From NCBI RefSeq assembly GCF_027498035.1, contig NZ_CP114978.1, positions 1,426,001 to 1,490,000 on the forward strand: a stretch of 64,000 nt of DNA, given 5' to 3'. Position 1 is the stretch's first letter. Every line of letters starts with the position of its first letter. Below, piece by piece: positions 43,888-54,007 of the stretch. The notes beneath the pieces are model-generated. The model was not told where the DNA came from. It made no database searches and was given only the letters and a program-made list of their open reading frames with translations. This DNA comes from Pseudoxanthomonas sp. (GTDB taxonomy: Bacteria > Pseudomonadota > Gammaproteobacteria > Xanthomonadales > Xanthomonadaceae). Both the position numbers and the translations under genes were made by a program.

Positions 43888-44838
43888 ATGAGCGCCGACG
43901 TCATCGTGGTGATGGACCCCATCGGGTCGATCAAGATCGCCAAAGACACTACTTTCGCCATGCTGCTGGAAGCCCAGCGCCGCGGCCACCGCCTGCATTA
44001 CGTAGTGCCAGGCGGGCTGTCGCTGCGCGATGGCGCCGCCGTCGCCCGGGTCGCGCCGCTGACCGTGGCCGACGACAAGGCCGGCTGGTACACCCTGGGC
44101 GCGGAATCCGAGTTCAGCTTCGGCCCGGGCCAGGTGGTGCTGATGCGCAAGGACCCGCCGGTCGACGCCGAATACATCTACGACACCCAGGTGCTGGATG
44201 TGGCCCAGAACGCCGGCGCGCTGGTGGTCAACAACCCACAGGGACTGCGCGACTACAACGAGAAGCTGGCCGCGCTGCTGTTCCCGCAGTGCTGCCCGCC
44301 GACCCGGGTCAGCCGCAACGCGGCCGAACTCAAGGCCTTCGTCCTGGAACACGGCCAGGCCGTGCTCAAGCCGCTGGACGGCATGGGCGGGCGTTCGATC
44401 TTCCGCACCGGCACCGGCGATCCCAACCTCAACGTGATCCTGGAAACCCTGACCGACGGCAACCGCAAGCTGGCCCTGGCGCAGAAGTTCATCCCGGACA
44501 TCAGCGCCGGCGACAAGCGCGTGCTGCTGGTCGACGGGCAGGTGATCGACTACTGCCTGGCGCGCATCCCGCAGGGCGACGAATTCCGCGGCAACCTGGC
44601 GGCCGGTGGCCGCGGCGAAGGCAGGCCCATCAGCGAACGCGATCGCTGGATCGCCCAGCAGGTCGCGCCGACCATGAAGGCCCACGGCATGCTGTTCGTC
44701 GGCCTGGACGTGATCGGCGACTACCTGACCGAAGTCAACGTCACCAGTCCCACCTGCGTGCGCGAGCTGGATGCACAGTTCGGCCTCAATATCGCCGGCC
44801 TGCTGTTCGATGCCATCGAGCGCAGGCTCGCAGCCTGA
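43888..44838 (+). CDS. gshB: Glutathione synthetase
   Basis: 316 residues from the ATG at 43888, the normal GshB length. VIVVMDPIGSIKIAKDTTFA opens the fold; ATP-grasp motifs follow: AVLKPLDGMGGRSIFRTG, AQKFIPDISAGDKRVLLVDG, FRGNLAAGGRGEGRPIS (Gly-rich loop) and LTEVNVTSPTCVREL (metal Glu/Asn). It joins gamma-glutamylcysteine and glycine. The gshB-tonB-like order next to pilG is conserved in related genera. Confidence 0.96.
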   Translation: MSADVIVVMDPIGSIKIAKDTTFAMLLEAQRRGHRLHYVVPGGLSLRDGAAVARVAPLTVADDKAGWYTLGAESEFSFGPGQVVLMRKDPPVDAEYIYDTQVLDVAQNAGALVVNNPQGLRDYNEKLAALLFPQCCPPTRVSRNAAELKAFVLEHGQAVLKPLDGMGGRSIFRTGTGDPNLNVILETLTDGNRKLALAQKFIPDISAGDKRVLLVDGQVIDYCLARIPQGDEFRGNLAAGGRGEGRPISERDRWIAQQVAPTMKAHGMLFVGLDVIGDYLTEVNVTSPTCVRELDAQFGLNIAGLLFDAIERRLAA

Positions 44839-44968
44839 GCGCGCATCCCGCAGTCGAAGTGAAGTGCATTGGCTGCCAGCAGCGCGCAGCTGGCATCGCA
44901 TCGCGCACGTCAGGCCATCAGGTCGCGGAGAAGCGCGCCCAACGCAACCTGGATGACGCGCACTAATC

Positions 44969-45841
44969 ATGTCCGCGCAGCTGACCAGTCCCCGGATCGA
45001 CGAAAACGCACGGCTGGGCGCGACCCTGGCGCTGTCGCTGCTGGTGCACGGCATCGTGCTGCTGGGACTGGGCTTTGCCCTGGATGACGACGCGCCGGTG
45101 ATCCCGACGCTGGACGTGATCCTCAGCCAGACCAGCACGCCGCTCACACCCAAGCAGGCCGATTTCCTGGCTGCGGCCAACCAGCAGGGCGGCGGCGATC
45201 GCGACAAGTCGCAGCGCCCGCGCGAGGCCCAGGCCGGCTGGGTGCCGCAAGCCGAGGCCGGCGTGGCGCCGGAACCACTGCGCGCCCAGTCGCCCAACGC
45301 CGCACCACCGCCGCAAGCGCGGGTGATCACCACGCGGGATTCGGATCAGGCCGTGCCACCGCAGGAAGCCCGGCCGCAACCCGACCAGCCCGACCTGCCC
45401 CATGGCGAACAGAAGATCGAGCACGACATGGAGATGGCGCGGCTGGCCGCCGAGATCCACCTGCGCTCGGACCTGTACGCCAAGCGCCCCAAGCGCAAGT
45501 TCGTCTCGGCCAGCACCCGCGAATACGTCTGGGCCAACTATCTGCGCGCCTGGGTGGACCGTGCCGAGCGGGTCGGCAACCTCAACTACCCGGATGAAGC
45601 GCGCCGCAGGCGGCTCAGCGGACAGGTCGTGATTTCGGTGGCCGTGCGCCGCGATGGCAGCATCGAGCAGAGCAGCATCATCCAGTCCAGCGGCGTGCCG
45701 CTGCTGGATTCCACTGCCCTGCGCATCGTCACCCTGTCAGCGCCGTTCCCGCCGCTGCCGCCGAACGAAGAAAACATCGACGTCCTGCATGTCACCCGCA
45801 CCTGGGTGTTCCTGCCTGGTGGGGAAGTCCGCGACCAGTAG
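44969..45841 (+). CDS. TonB-like energy transducer
   Basis: 290 residues. One N-terminal membrane anchor (about 15-37, LGATLALSLLVHGIVLLGLG), a periplasmic Pro/Gln/Ala-rich spacer, and a C-terminal TonB fold: LNYPDEARRRRLSGQVVISV, AVRRDGSIEQSSIIQSSG and TLSAPFPPLP. It should transmit proton-motive force to an outer-membrane receptor, although gshB-linked homologues have no known dedicated receptor. ExbB/ExbD are not in the window. The spacer from gshB is 130 bp. The TAG stop lies in the GTAG head of a REP element. Confidence 0.88.
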   Translation: MSAQLTSPRIDENARLGATLALSLLVHGIVLLGLGFALDDDAPVIPTLDVILSQTSTPLTPKQADFLAAANQQGGGDRDKSQRPREAQAGWVPQAEAGVAPEPLRAQSPNAAPPPQARVITTRDSDQAVPPQEARPQPDQPDLPHGEQKIEHDMEMARLAAEIHLRSDLYAKRPKRKFVSASTREYVWANYLRAWVDRAERVGNLNYPDEARRRRLSGQVVISVAVRRDGSIEQSSIIQSSGVPLLDSTALRIVTLSAPFPPLPPNEENIDVLHVTRTWVFLPGGEVRDQ

Positions 45842-45905
45842 GAGCGGCCCATGGCCGCGAAAGGCCGTACCGGTAATGCCCCTCGCGACCATGGGCCGCT
45901 CCTAC
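45838..45905. repeat. Inverted GTAG REP pair between tonB-like gene and tsaB
   Basis: Forward unit 45838-45860 (gtaggagcggcccatggcc...) and inverse unit 45883-45905 are near-exact reverse complements. The left head contains the TAG stop of the tonB-like gene, and the right head contains the TAG stop of tsaB on the other strand. The pair thus fills the whole space between two convergent genes and could act as a bidirectional transcription or mRNA end. Confidence 0.88.
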
Positions 45906-46613
45906 GTGGCCTGCTTGGCCGCCCGCGCCGCCTGCTGCTCTTCCAGGGTCAAGGCAACGTTGTTGCGCAGATAGGCCGGCTCGACCAGCTCCGGCGCCGT
46001 GCGATCCCCGCGGGCATAAGCCGCCACAGCCAGCGTCGCCACATCGGCGGCATGCGGCAATGCCGCGAGCATCCACTGCCATCAGCCGGTCGCCGAACCG
46101 CGCCGCCAGCACGCCCTCGGCAGCACTGAAACCGGTGCCGACCGCATGCCAGCCGCCCAGCGTGTCCGCGAGTTGCACCACGTCGGGCGAGCCGACGATT
46201 TCGACATCCAGCGCGTCCAGCACATCGCCGTTGCGACGGAAACAGGCTGCATAGACTTCGCCCATCCGCGCATCGATCGCGGCAACCACCTTGCCTGCAC
46301 CGGACGGCGCGCGCAGTACCAATGCCTGCAGGGTCGACACCGCCAGCAGCGGCCGATCCAGCGCCAGCGCCAGGCCCTGCCCCAGCGCGATCGCCAGCCG
46401 CACGCCAGTGAACGCACCCGGCCCGCGACCCACCGCAATCGCATCGAGTTGCGACTTGGCCACACCCGCTTCGTCCAGCAGCGCCTGCGCCCATGGCAGC
46501 GACAGCTCGGCATGGCGACGCGGCGCGATCTCGAAGCGCTCGCTCACCCGCCCATCGACGTGCAGGGCCACGGAACAGGCTTCGGTGGAGGTTTCAAACG
46601 CGAGCAGGCGCAT
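45902..46613 (-). pseudogene. tsaB: tsaB, tRNA threonylcarbamoyladenosine protein, with apparent frameshift
   Basis: From the ATG at 46613 the frame encodes MRLLAFETSTEACSVALHVD, GRGPGAFTGVRLAIALGQGL, then IDARMGEVYAACF: TsaB (YeaZ) of the t6A synthesis complex with TsaD and TsaE. After RFGDRLMAVDA (about 46058-46078) the frame loses similarity, while the next frame continues HAADVATLAVAAYARGD, EPAYLRNNVALTLEEQQ and ends at TAG 45904-45902. The conserved LRNN end in the second frame shows a one-base indel. TsaB is essential in many bacteria, so a sequencing or assembly error is more likely than true loss. Read literally, the first frame runs on to 45792 with unrelated residues. Confidence 0.85.
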
Positions 46614-46738
46614 GCGGTGGGCACGGAAGTCAAAACAGGCGCCATTTTGCCCCTTCCATGCGCCCGCCGAAACGCGCGCGTGACTTCTCCAATCGCGATG
46701 ATCTGTAGGAGCAACTGTCTGTCTGCTCGACGCGTTTA

Positions 46739-46770
46739 CCCCCTCTCCCCCATTTGTGGGGGAGAGGGGG
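46739..46770. repeat. Perfect 14-bp-stem palindrome (ccctctccccc type)
   Basis: Arms 46739-46752 and 46757-46770 are exact reverse complements with loop tttg. It is one of several such elements in the window (50937-50964, 51055-51105, 55811-55840), all between genes. Confidence 0.8.
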
Positions 46771-46823
46771 CAAATCAGCGCGACGTAGTCTGGTAGGACA
46801 TATCCGCCCCGCTCAAACGACAA

Positions 46824-46845
46824 CGGGCCGCCCGAAGGCGACCCG
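46824..46845 (-). terminator. Probable terminator downstream of sucD
   Basis: On the minus strand the sequence folds as CGGGTCGCC-TTCG-GGCGGCCCG, followed by TTGTCGTTTG. It lies 36 bp past the sucD stop and has a UUCG-type loop; the U-tract is weak. Confidence 0.65.
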
Positions 46846-46880
46846 CGTCGAACAACCGCTCAAGCCCGAAGGCTTGCGGC

Positions 46881-47757
46881 TTACTTCACCAGCTTGGCGA
46901 TGGCCGCGCCCAGGTCGCCCGGCGAACGGACGGTGACAACGCCGGCCGCTTCCATCGCGGCGAACTTGCCTTCGGCCGTGCCCTTGCCACCCGATGCGAT
47001 CGCACCCGCGTGGCCCATGCGCTTTCCAGCCGGGGCCGAGGCGCCGGCGATGAAGCCGACGACCGGCTTCTTGACGTACTGCTTGATGTACTCGGCACCA
47101 GCTTCCTCGGCGTCGCCACCGATTTCGCCGACCATGATGATGCCTTCGGTCTGCGGGTCTTCGTTGAACAGCTTGAGGCAGTCGACGAAGTTCAGGCCGT
47201 TGATCGGGTCGCCGCCGATGCCGATGCAGGTGGACTGGCCCAGGCCGACTTCGGTGGTCTGCTTGACCGCTTCATAGGTCAGGGTGCCCGAACGCGACAC
47301 GATGCCGATCTTGCCCGGCTTGTGGATGTGGCCCGGCATGATGCCGATCTTGCACTCGCCCGGGGTGATCACGCCGGGGCAGTTCGGCCCGATCAGCACG
47401 GTGTCCGGATGCGAACGGGTCAGCACGTTCTTGACGCGCAGCATGTCCAGCACCGGGATGCCCTCGGTGATGCAGACGATGACCTTGATGCCGGCTGCGG
47501 CCGCTTCCAGGATCGCGTCGGCCGCGTACGGCGGCGGCACGTAGATCACCGACGCATCGGCGCCGGTAGCTCTGCACGGCTTCGGCCACGGTGTTGAAGA
47601 CCGGCAGGTCGATGTGGGTTGTGCCGCCCTTGCCCGGGGTGACGCCGCCGACGACCTTGGTGCCGTACTCGACCATCTGGGTGGCGTGGAAGGTGCCCTG
47701 CTGGCCGGTGAAGCCCTGCACGATCACCTTGGTTTCTTTATTGATCAAAACGGACAT
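46881..47757 (-). pseudogene. sucD: sucD, succinyl-CoA ligase alpha subunit, with apparent one-base insertion
   Basis: The first frame from ATG 47757 gives MSVLINKETKVIVQGFTGQQ to FNTVAEAVQ; the next frame continues VIYVPPPYAADAILEAAAAG to the stop at 46881. Together they cover a full-length SucD. The junction reads GTGCAGAGCTACCGGCGCC; removing the T restores VQSTGADASVIYVPPPY. The extra base is at or next to 47568. The phosphohistidine segment RMGHAGAIASGG (His about 248) and the CoA site are intact. 877 nt minus one gives 291 residues, the usual length. SucD converts succinyl-CoA to succinate with SucC in the TCA cycle. A sequencing error is the simplest explanation. Confidence 0.92.
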
Positions 47758-47931
47758 TTCGTTGAGTCCTTCGTAATTTTATTGGGCCGGCTTCGGATGC
47801 CCGGGCATCGGTCTGACGCCGATGTCCGCGTTGCATGCCACCAGAACCCCATCACGTCGCTGTGCGACGTGCCCGCCCCTTGACTCAAGGGGCAAAACGG
47901 AGCGCTGCCAGCATCCCTCTACCGTGGACGG
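47758..47931 (-). other. 174 bp spacer between sucC and sucD with hairpins
   Basis: sucC and sucD are usually almost contiguous, but here they are 174 bp apart. On the transcript strand the spacer has two strong hairpins, CCCCTTGAGTCAAGGGG (about 47876-47892) and ACGTCGCACAGCGACGT (about 47853-47869), and palindromic pieces around gatgcccgggcatc. GAAGGA precedes the sucD ATG. No coding potential is evident. Confidence 0.7.
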
Positions 47932-49101
<1,170 letters not shown>

Positions 49102-49284
49102 GCGTCACCGTATTAATAAGGTCAGTACGCATCGCGCGCCGGGGCACGTCCCACGATCGGGGACAGCCGGGTGCCGATGGGCCGCGCATTGTCACCCAAG
49201 GGTGTGTTGCGACGCAAAACCACCAGTTTCCGGAGCGCCCCCTATACTTCCATTCGTTCCATCCAGTGGAAGGATTCCCCCAGC

Positions 49285-50904
49285 TTGAGCACCGTGCCCG
49301 CAAAGACGCCCGTCCTGGCATTGGTCTCCGAACCGCGCCGCGAACTGTATTTCCTGGCCCTGTACCGCGTCCTGGAAGCCGGCATCCTGGCCGGACTGCT
49401 GTTCAGCCCGCTGTCCGATGTCCTGAGCGCCGGCGCGATCAATTCCCCGGCGCTGGCCACGGCCGTCACCGTGTTCTACCTGGTGTTCTCGCTGGCGATG
49501 CTGCTCTTTGGCCGCAGCGAGAACCGGCTGCTGCGGATCGTGATCGGTGGCGCCTGCGTGGATCTGACGGTCGCCAGCCTAATCACGTACGCCTTGCCGG
49601 ACGCGGCGCCAGGCGTGGCGATGCTGCTGCTGTTCAACGTCGCAGCCGCCTGCACCCTGCTACCGCTGCGCTGGGGCGTCGGCGTGGCGGCGACGGCCAC
49701 GCTCGCGCACTTCATCGAGTACCTGGTCGCCGTGTTGGCAAACAACGGACCGCCGCGCCCGGTTGCCGAAGTCGTCATGTTCTGCGTCAGCTACCTGGCC
49801 GTTGGCCTGCTGGCAGTCCAGGTCGGCCTGCGCGCCCGGCGCAGCCAGCAGCTGGCTGACGCACGCGGCGTCGAAGTCGCCAATCTGGTCGAAGTCAATG
49901 AACTGATCATCCGGCGCATGCGCACCGGCGTGCTGGTGGTGGACCTGGACGGCCGCATCCGGCTGTCCAACGAGGCCGCCACCGGCCTGCTGGGCGAAGC
50001 GGCCGGGACCGATGGCGGCGCACTACTGCAGGGCATCGCCCCTGAACTCGCCCGTCGCCTGCAGCGCTGGCGCAATGGCTGGCAGAACGACGAAACACCG
50101 CTGACCCTGACCCCGGACCAACCCGACATCCAGCCGCGTTTCGCCCGGCTGCTAGCCGGCAGTGAGCTGTCGCTGATCTTCCTGGATGACGCCACGGTCG
50201 TATCCCGCCGCGCCGAATCGCTGACGCTTGCGGCGCTGGGCCGCTTTTCGGCCAGCCTGGCCCACGAGATCCGCAATCCACTGGCCGCGATCAACTACGC
50301 GGTCCAGCTGCTGGAAGAATCGCGTGAATTCAATCCCAGCGACCGCCACCTGCTGGGCATCATCCACCAGCAATGCCAGCGCACCAACGGCATCGTCGAA
50401 AGCGTGCTGGGACTTGCGCGACGCGAACGCGCCACCCCCGAACACACCGACCTGAACGTGTTCGCGCGCCAGTTCGTCGACGACTACCAGCAATCGATGC
50501 CGATCGAGACCGACAGCCTGGAGGCAGTCACAGGCAACCGCCAGGTCACCGCCATGATCGACCCACGCCACCTGCACCAGGTCGTGACGGTATTGGTGCA
50601 CAACGCCCTGAACTACGGACGCCTGCCGGGCGAACCTGCCCGCATCCGCCTGCGCGTGTTCCAGCTGGACCAGCGGGCGATGATCGACATCCTGGACCGC
50701 GGCCCGGGCATTCCCGCGGCCGTGGCCGCACAACTCTTCCGGCCCTTCTTCACCACCTCCGAGCACGGCACCGGCCTGGGCCTGTACATCGCCCGCGAGC
50801 TGTGCCGCGCCAACCAGGCGACGCTGGAATATGTCGCCGTGCCCGGCGGCGGTAGTTGTTTCCGGATTGCGATGCCCGGCCCCAACAGCCTACTGACTGC
50901 GTAG
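49285..50904 (+). CDS. pilS: PilS, sensor histidine kinase controlling pilin expression
   Basis: 539 residues if started at the TTG at 49285, 11 nt after AAGGA; a GTG at 49294 is the alternative, and no ATG is well placed. Six hydrophobic segments in the first 190 residues (LYRVLEAGILAGLLFSPL onward) match the polytopic PilS sensor. A PAS-like region around 230-300 (GVLVVDLDGRIRLSNEAA) is followed by HisKA with His327 (SLAHEIRNPLAAINYAVQLL) and HATPase (DRGPGIPAAVAAQLF, GTGLGLYIARELC). PilS senses PilA in the membrane and acts on PilR. pilR is downstream with a 454 bp spacer. Confidence 0.94.
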   Translation: MSTVPAKTPVLALVSEPRRELYFLALYRVLEAGILAGLLFSPLSDVLSAGAINSPALATAVTVFYLVFSLAMLLFGRSENRLLRIVIGGACVDLTVASLITYALPDAAPGVAMLLLFNVAAACTLLPLRWGVGVAATATLAHFIEYLVAVLANNGPPRPVAEVVMFCVSYLAVGLLAVQVGLRARRSQQLADARGVEVANLVEVNELIIRRMRTGVLVVDLDGRIRLSNEAATGLLGEAAGTDGGALLQGIAPELARRLQRWRNGWQNDETPLTLTPDQPDIQPRFARLLAGSELSLIFLDDATVVSRRAESLTLAALGRFSASLAHEIRNPLAAINYAVQLLEESREFNPSDRHLLGIIHQQCQRTNGIVESVLGLARRERATPEHTDLNVFARQFVDDYQQSMPIETDSLEAVTGNRQVTAMIDPRHLHQVVTVLVHNALNYGRLPGEPARIRLRVFQLDQRAMIDILDRGPGIPAAVAAQLFRPFFTTSEHGTGLGLYIARELCRANQATLEYVAVPGGGSCFRIAMPGPNSLLTA

Positions 50905-51358
50905 AAGCGACCGTCCCCTCGACACTGCAGGGCGCTCCCTCTCCCCCGCATGCGGGGGAGAGGGTCGGGGTGAGGGGGATGAGCGGTGATGACCATGCTC
51001 ACGACGGTGATCGACATCCAAAGTCGATTGCATTGTTGGCATCGAGCGGAAAGCCCCCTCATCTGCCCTTCGGGCATCTTCTCCCCCGCTTGCGGGAGGG
51101 GAGAAGGAACAAAGCCAGATGCAACCCCGGCAAAGCCCCCACCGACCCAGCCCGCAGACACGTAGCCCGGGTAAGGCCGCAGGCCGCATCCGGGGCGGCG
51201 ACCTCTGGAAAGCCCCCATCCAACCCACGGCCCTATTCAAACGATGTCGATCGGACACCCCGCTCGATGAGGCATCGATGTCGAGGCCTTTTCGTCAGCC
51301 CCACCCTCCCCCTTGCACCTGTTCAGCAGTTAGACTGGATCGCACGCAATGCGAGACC
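50905..51358. repeat. 454 bp pilS-pilR spacer filled with palindromic repeats
   Basis: No gene supported. Contents: perfect 28-nt palindrome at 50937-50964 (ccctctcccccgca and its complement); a compound repeat at about 51055-51105 (ctgcccttcgggcatc then ctcccccgcttgcgggaggg); one GTAG REP unit of the cccgggtaaggcc type at 51162-51194. The last 100 bp before pilR (caccttgcacctgttcag...) could hold a separate pilR promoter, but I see no clear -10/-35. Confidence 0.7.
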
Positions 51359-52803
<1,445 letters not shown>

Positions 52804-52807
<4 letters not shown>

Positions 52808-52964
52808 GACGGGGCTCGACCCGCCCACTCACCGCACCAACGGAATGCCGCACCCGCGACCTCCCACACACCCCGCTTCGGCGGGGTGTGCCATTTGGGG
52901 GTGGCTTCGATTCACGGGCATTGGGAAGCGAACGTGCCGCAATGGCGGTCAAGACCCGCCTTAC
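52804..52964. repeat. REP-terminator-REP module A, upstream of pilA
   Basis: Forward REP 52804-52825 (gtaggacggggctcgacccg...), hairpin 52867-52890, then tggcttcgattcacgggcat and inverse REP 52944-52964 (ggcggtcaagacccgcctta...). The same order with similar spacing occurs in module B after pilA (53771-53928), in direct orientation. The left REP head contains the pilR stop codon. Confidence 0.85.
52867..52890 (+). terminator. Rho-independent terminator after pilR
   Basis: Perfect stem CACACCCCGC-TTCG-GCGGGGTGTG followed by CCATTT. The 10-bp GC-rich stem with a UUCG loop is convincing, though the U-tract is short. Confidence 0.8.
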
Positions 52965-53074
52965 CTGGTCGCGGCGCACTTCCCAGGGCGTCATCCCCAC
53001 ACATGACGGCAACCGTGCACCAGCACACACTTGGCCTTTGCCATCCGTCATTCGGCCCCGAAACTGACAGCCAA

Positions 53075-53089
53075 CGTCACCTAGTGACG
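53075..53089. promoter_or_regulatory. Perfect palindrome upstream of pilA, candidate PilR site
   Basis: CGTCACCTAGTGACG is a perfect inverted repeat (6-bp arms, 3-bp centre) about 92 bp before the -24 element of the pilA promoter, a normal distance for an enhancer of a sigma-54 activator. Related half-sites (ctgacag, tcgtcag) flank it. Assignment to PilR is inference. Confidence 0.5.
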
Positions 53090-53180
53090 CAGATCGTCAG
53101 GCCCTCGCGACACTCGATAAACACCCCGCGATGAACGACAGATATTTGGCGCTGTACGAAACCTGACCGAATTGATCAGG

Positions 53181-53196
53181 TTGGCACGCTTCCTGC
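53181..53196 (+). promoter_or_regulatory. Sigma-54 promoter of pilA
   Basis: TTGGCACGCTTCCTGC: the -24 GG and -12 GC are separated correctly, and TTGGCACG-N4-CTGC fits the RpoN consensus except one base in the -12 box. The predicted transcript would start about 53207, leaving a leader of about 108 nt before the pilA ATG. PilS and PilR are encoded directly upstream. Confidence 0.88.
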
Positions 53197-53314
53197 TGAA
53201 CACTCACCGCACGTGGGTTTCCACGGCACCCACGGTCCGCGTCAGTCCGGGGGCGCGGGGGAGACAGTGCCCCCAAGCAATACCATCCAGCCAATCCACC
53301 CAAGGAATTACTTC

Positions 53315-53758
53315 ATGAAGAAGAACATGCAGGGCGGTTTCACCCTCATCGAACTGATGATCGTGGTCGCCATCATCGCCATCCTGGCGGCCATCGCGCT
53401 GCCGGCGTATCAGGACTACACCATTCGCTCCAAGGTTTCTGAGGCACTGGTGATGGCCGATGCGGCCAAGCTTGCTGTCACCGAAACTGCTGCAAGCCAA
53501 GGGGTCGTAGCTACCGAAGTAGCTGACAATGATGCGGCTGGCTATACCAGCAATGAGACCAAGTATGTCGCCTCGATTGAGATCGAGGATGGCGTAATTA
53601 CCGTCACCACCCAGGATACCGGCGCAACCACCGCCCCCGTTCTGTTGATGACCCCCACCCAGGCAACCACTGATGTACCAGTCCAGTGGGTTTGCTCACT
53701 TTCAGCTGGCGATCCCAAGTACGTTCCGGCTAGCTGCCGCACTGCTGCGACACCCTAA
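53315..53758 (+). CDS. pilA: Major type IV pilin PilA
   Basis: 147 residues from the ATG at 53315, preceded by AAGGA. Short leader MKKNMQGG, cleavage before Phe9, then FTLIELMIVVAIIAILAAIA with Glu13 (mature +5) and PAYQDYTIRSKVSEAL, the class IVa pilin spine. Cys127 and Cys141 delimit a short C-terminal disulfide loop. The mature protein is about 139 residues. Past the conserved helix, codon use becomes visibly richer in A and T than neighbouring genes, as expected for a pilin head exchanged between strains. Only one pilin gene is present here; some relatives have two in tandem. Confidence 0.96.
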   Translation: MKKNMQGGFTLIELMIVVAIIAILAAIALPAYQDYTIRSKVSEALVMADAAKLAVTETAASQGVVATEVADNDAAGYTSNETKYVASIEIEDGVITVTTQDTGATTAPVLLMTPTQATTDVPVQWVCSLSAGDPKYVPASCRTAATP

Positions 53759-53770
53759 TACCGCAGGACT

Positions 53771-53928
53771 GTAGGGCGGGTCTCGACCCGCCACGCACGG
53801 ACCCACTGGAGCGCTACTATTGCGGCCTCCCACAAACCCCGCTTCGGCGGGGTTTGTTGTTTTGAGCGACTTCGATCCATGGGCATTGAGGATGACGGGG
53901 CCCAATGGCCGGTCAAGACCCGCCCTAC
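53771..53928. repeat. REP-terminator-REP module B, downstream of pilA
   Basis: Forward REP 53771-53792 (gtagggcgggtctcgacccg...), the pilA terminator, then gacttcgatccatgggcatt and inverse REP 53907-53928 (ggtcaagacccgccctac). Clearly homologous along its length to module A at 52804-52964. Confidence 0.85.
53833..53856 (+). terminator. Rho-independent terminator of pilA
   Basis: Perfect stem CAAACCCCGC-TTCG-GCGGGGTTTG followed by TTGTTTTG. It lies 74 bp after the pilA stop, so pilA is probably a single-gene transcript and pilB has its own promoter or depends on read-through. Confidence 0.88.
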
Positions 53929-54007
53929 ACCACCGCCGTCTTCGGCTGCTTGCTGATATCTTTCCCGCGAGCAAATCGAGGCCGTGACGGCCACCGGGGA
54001 ATGCATC

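Noticed and set aside
46614..46823. N-terminal extension of tsaB to 46823
   Set aside because: The added residues have no similarity to TsaB and run through the 46739-46770 palindrome; the conserved MRLLAFETST start is at 46613.
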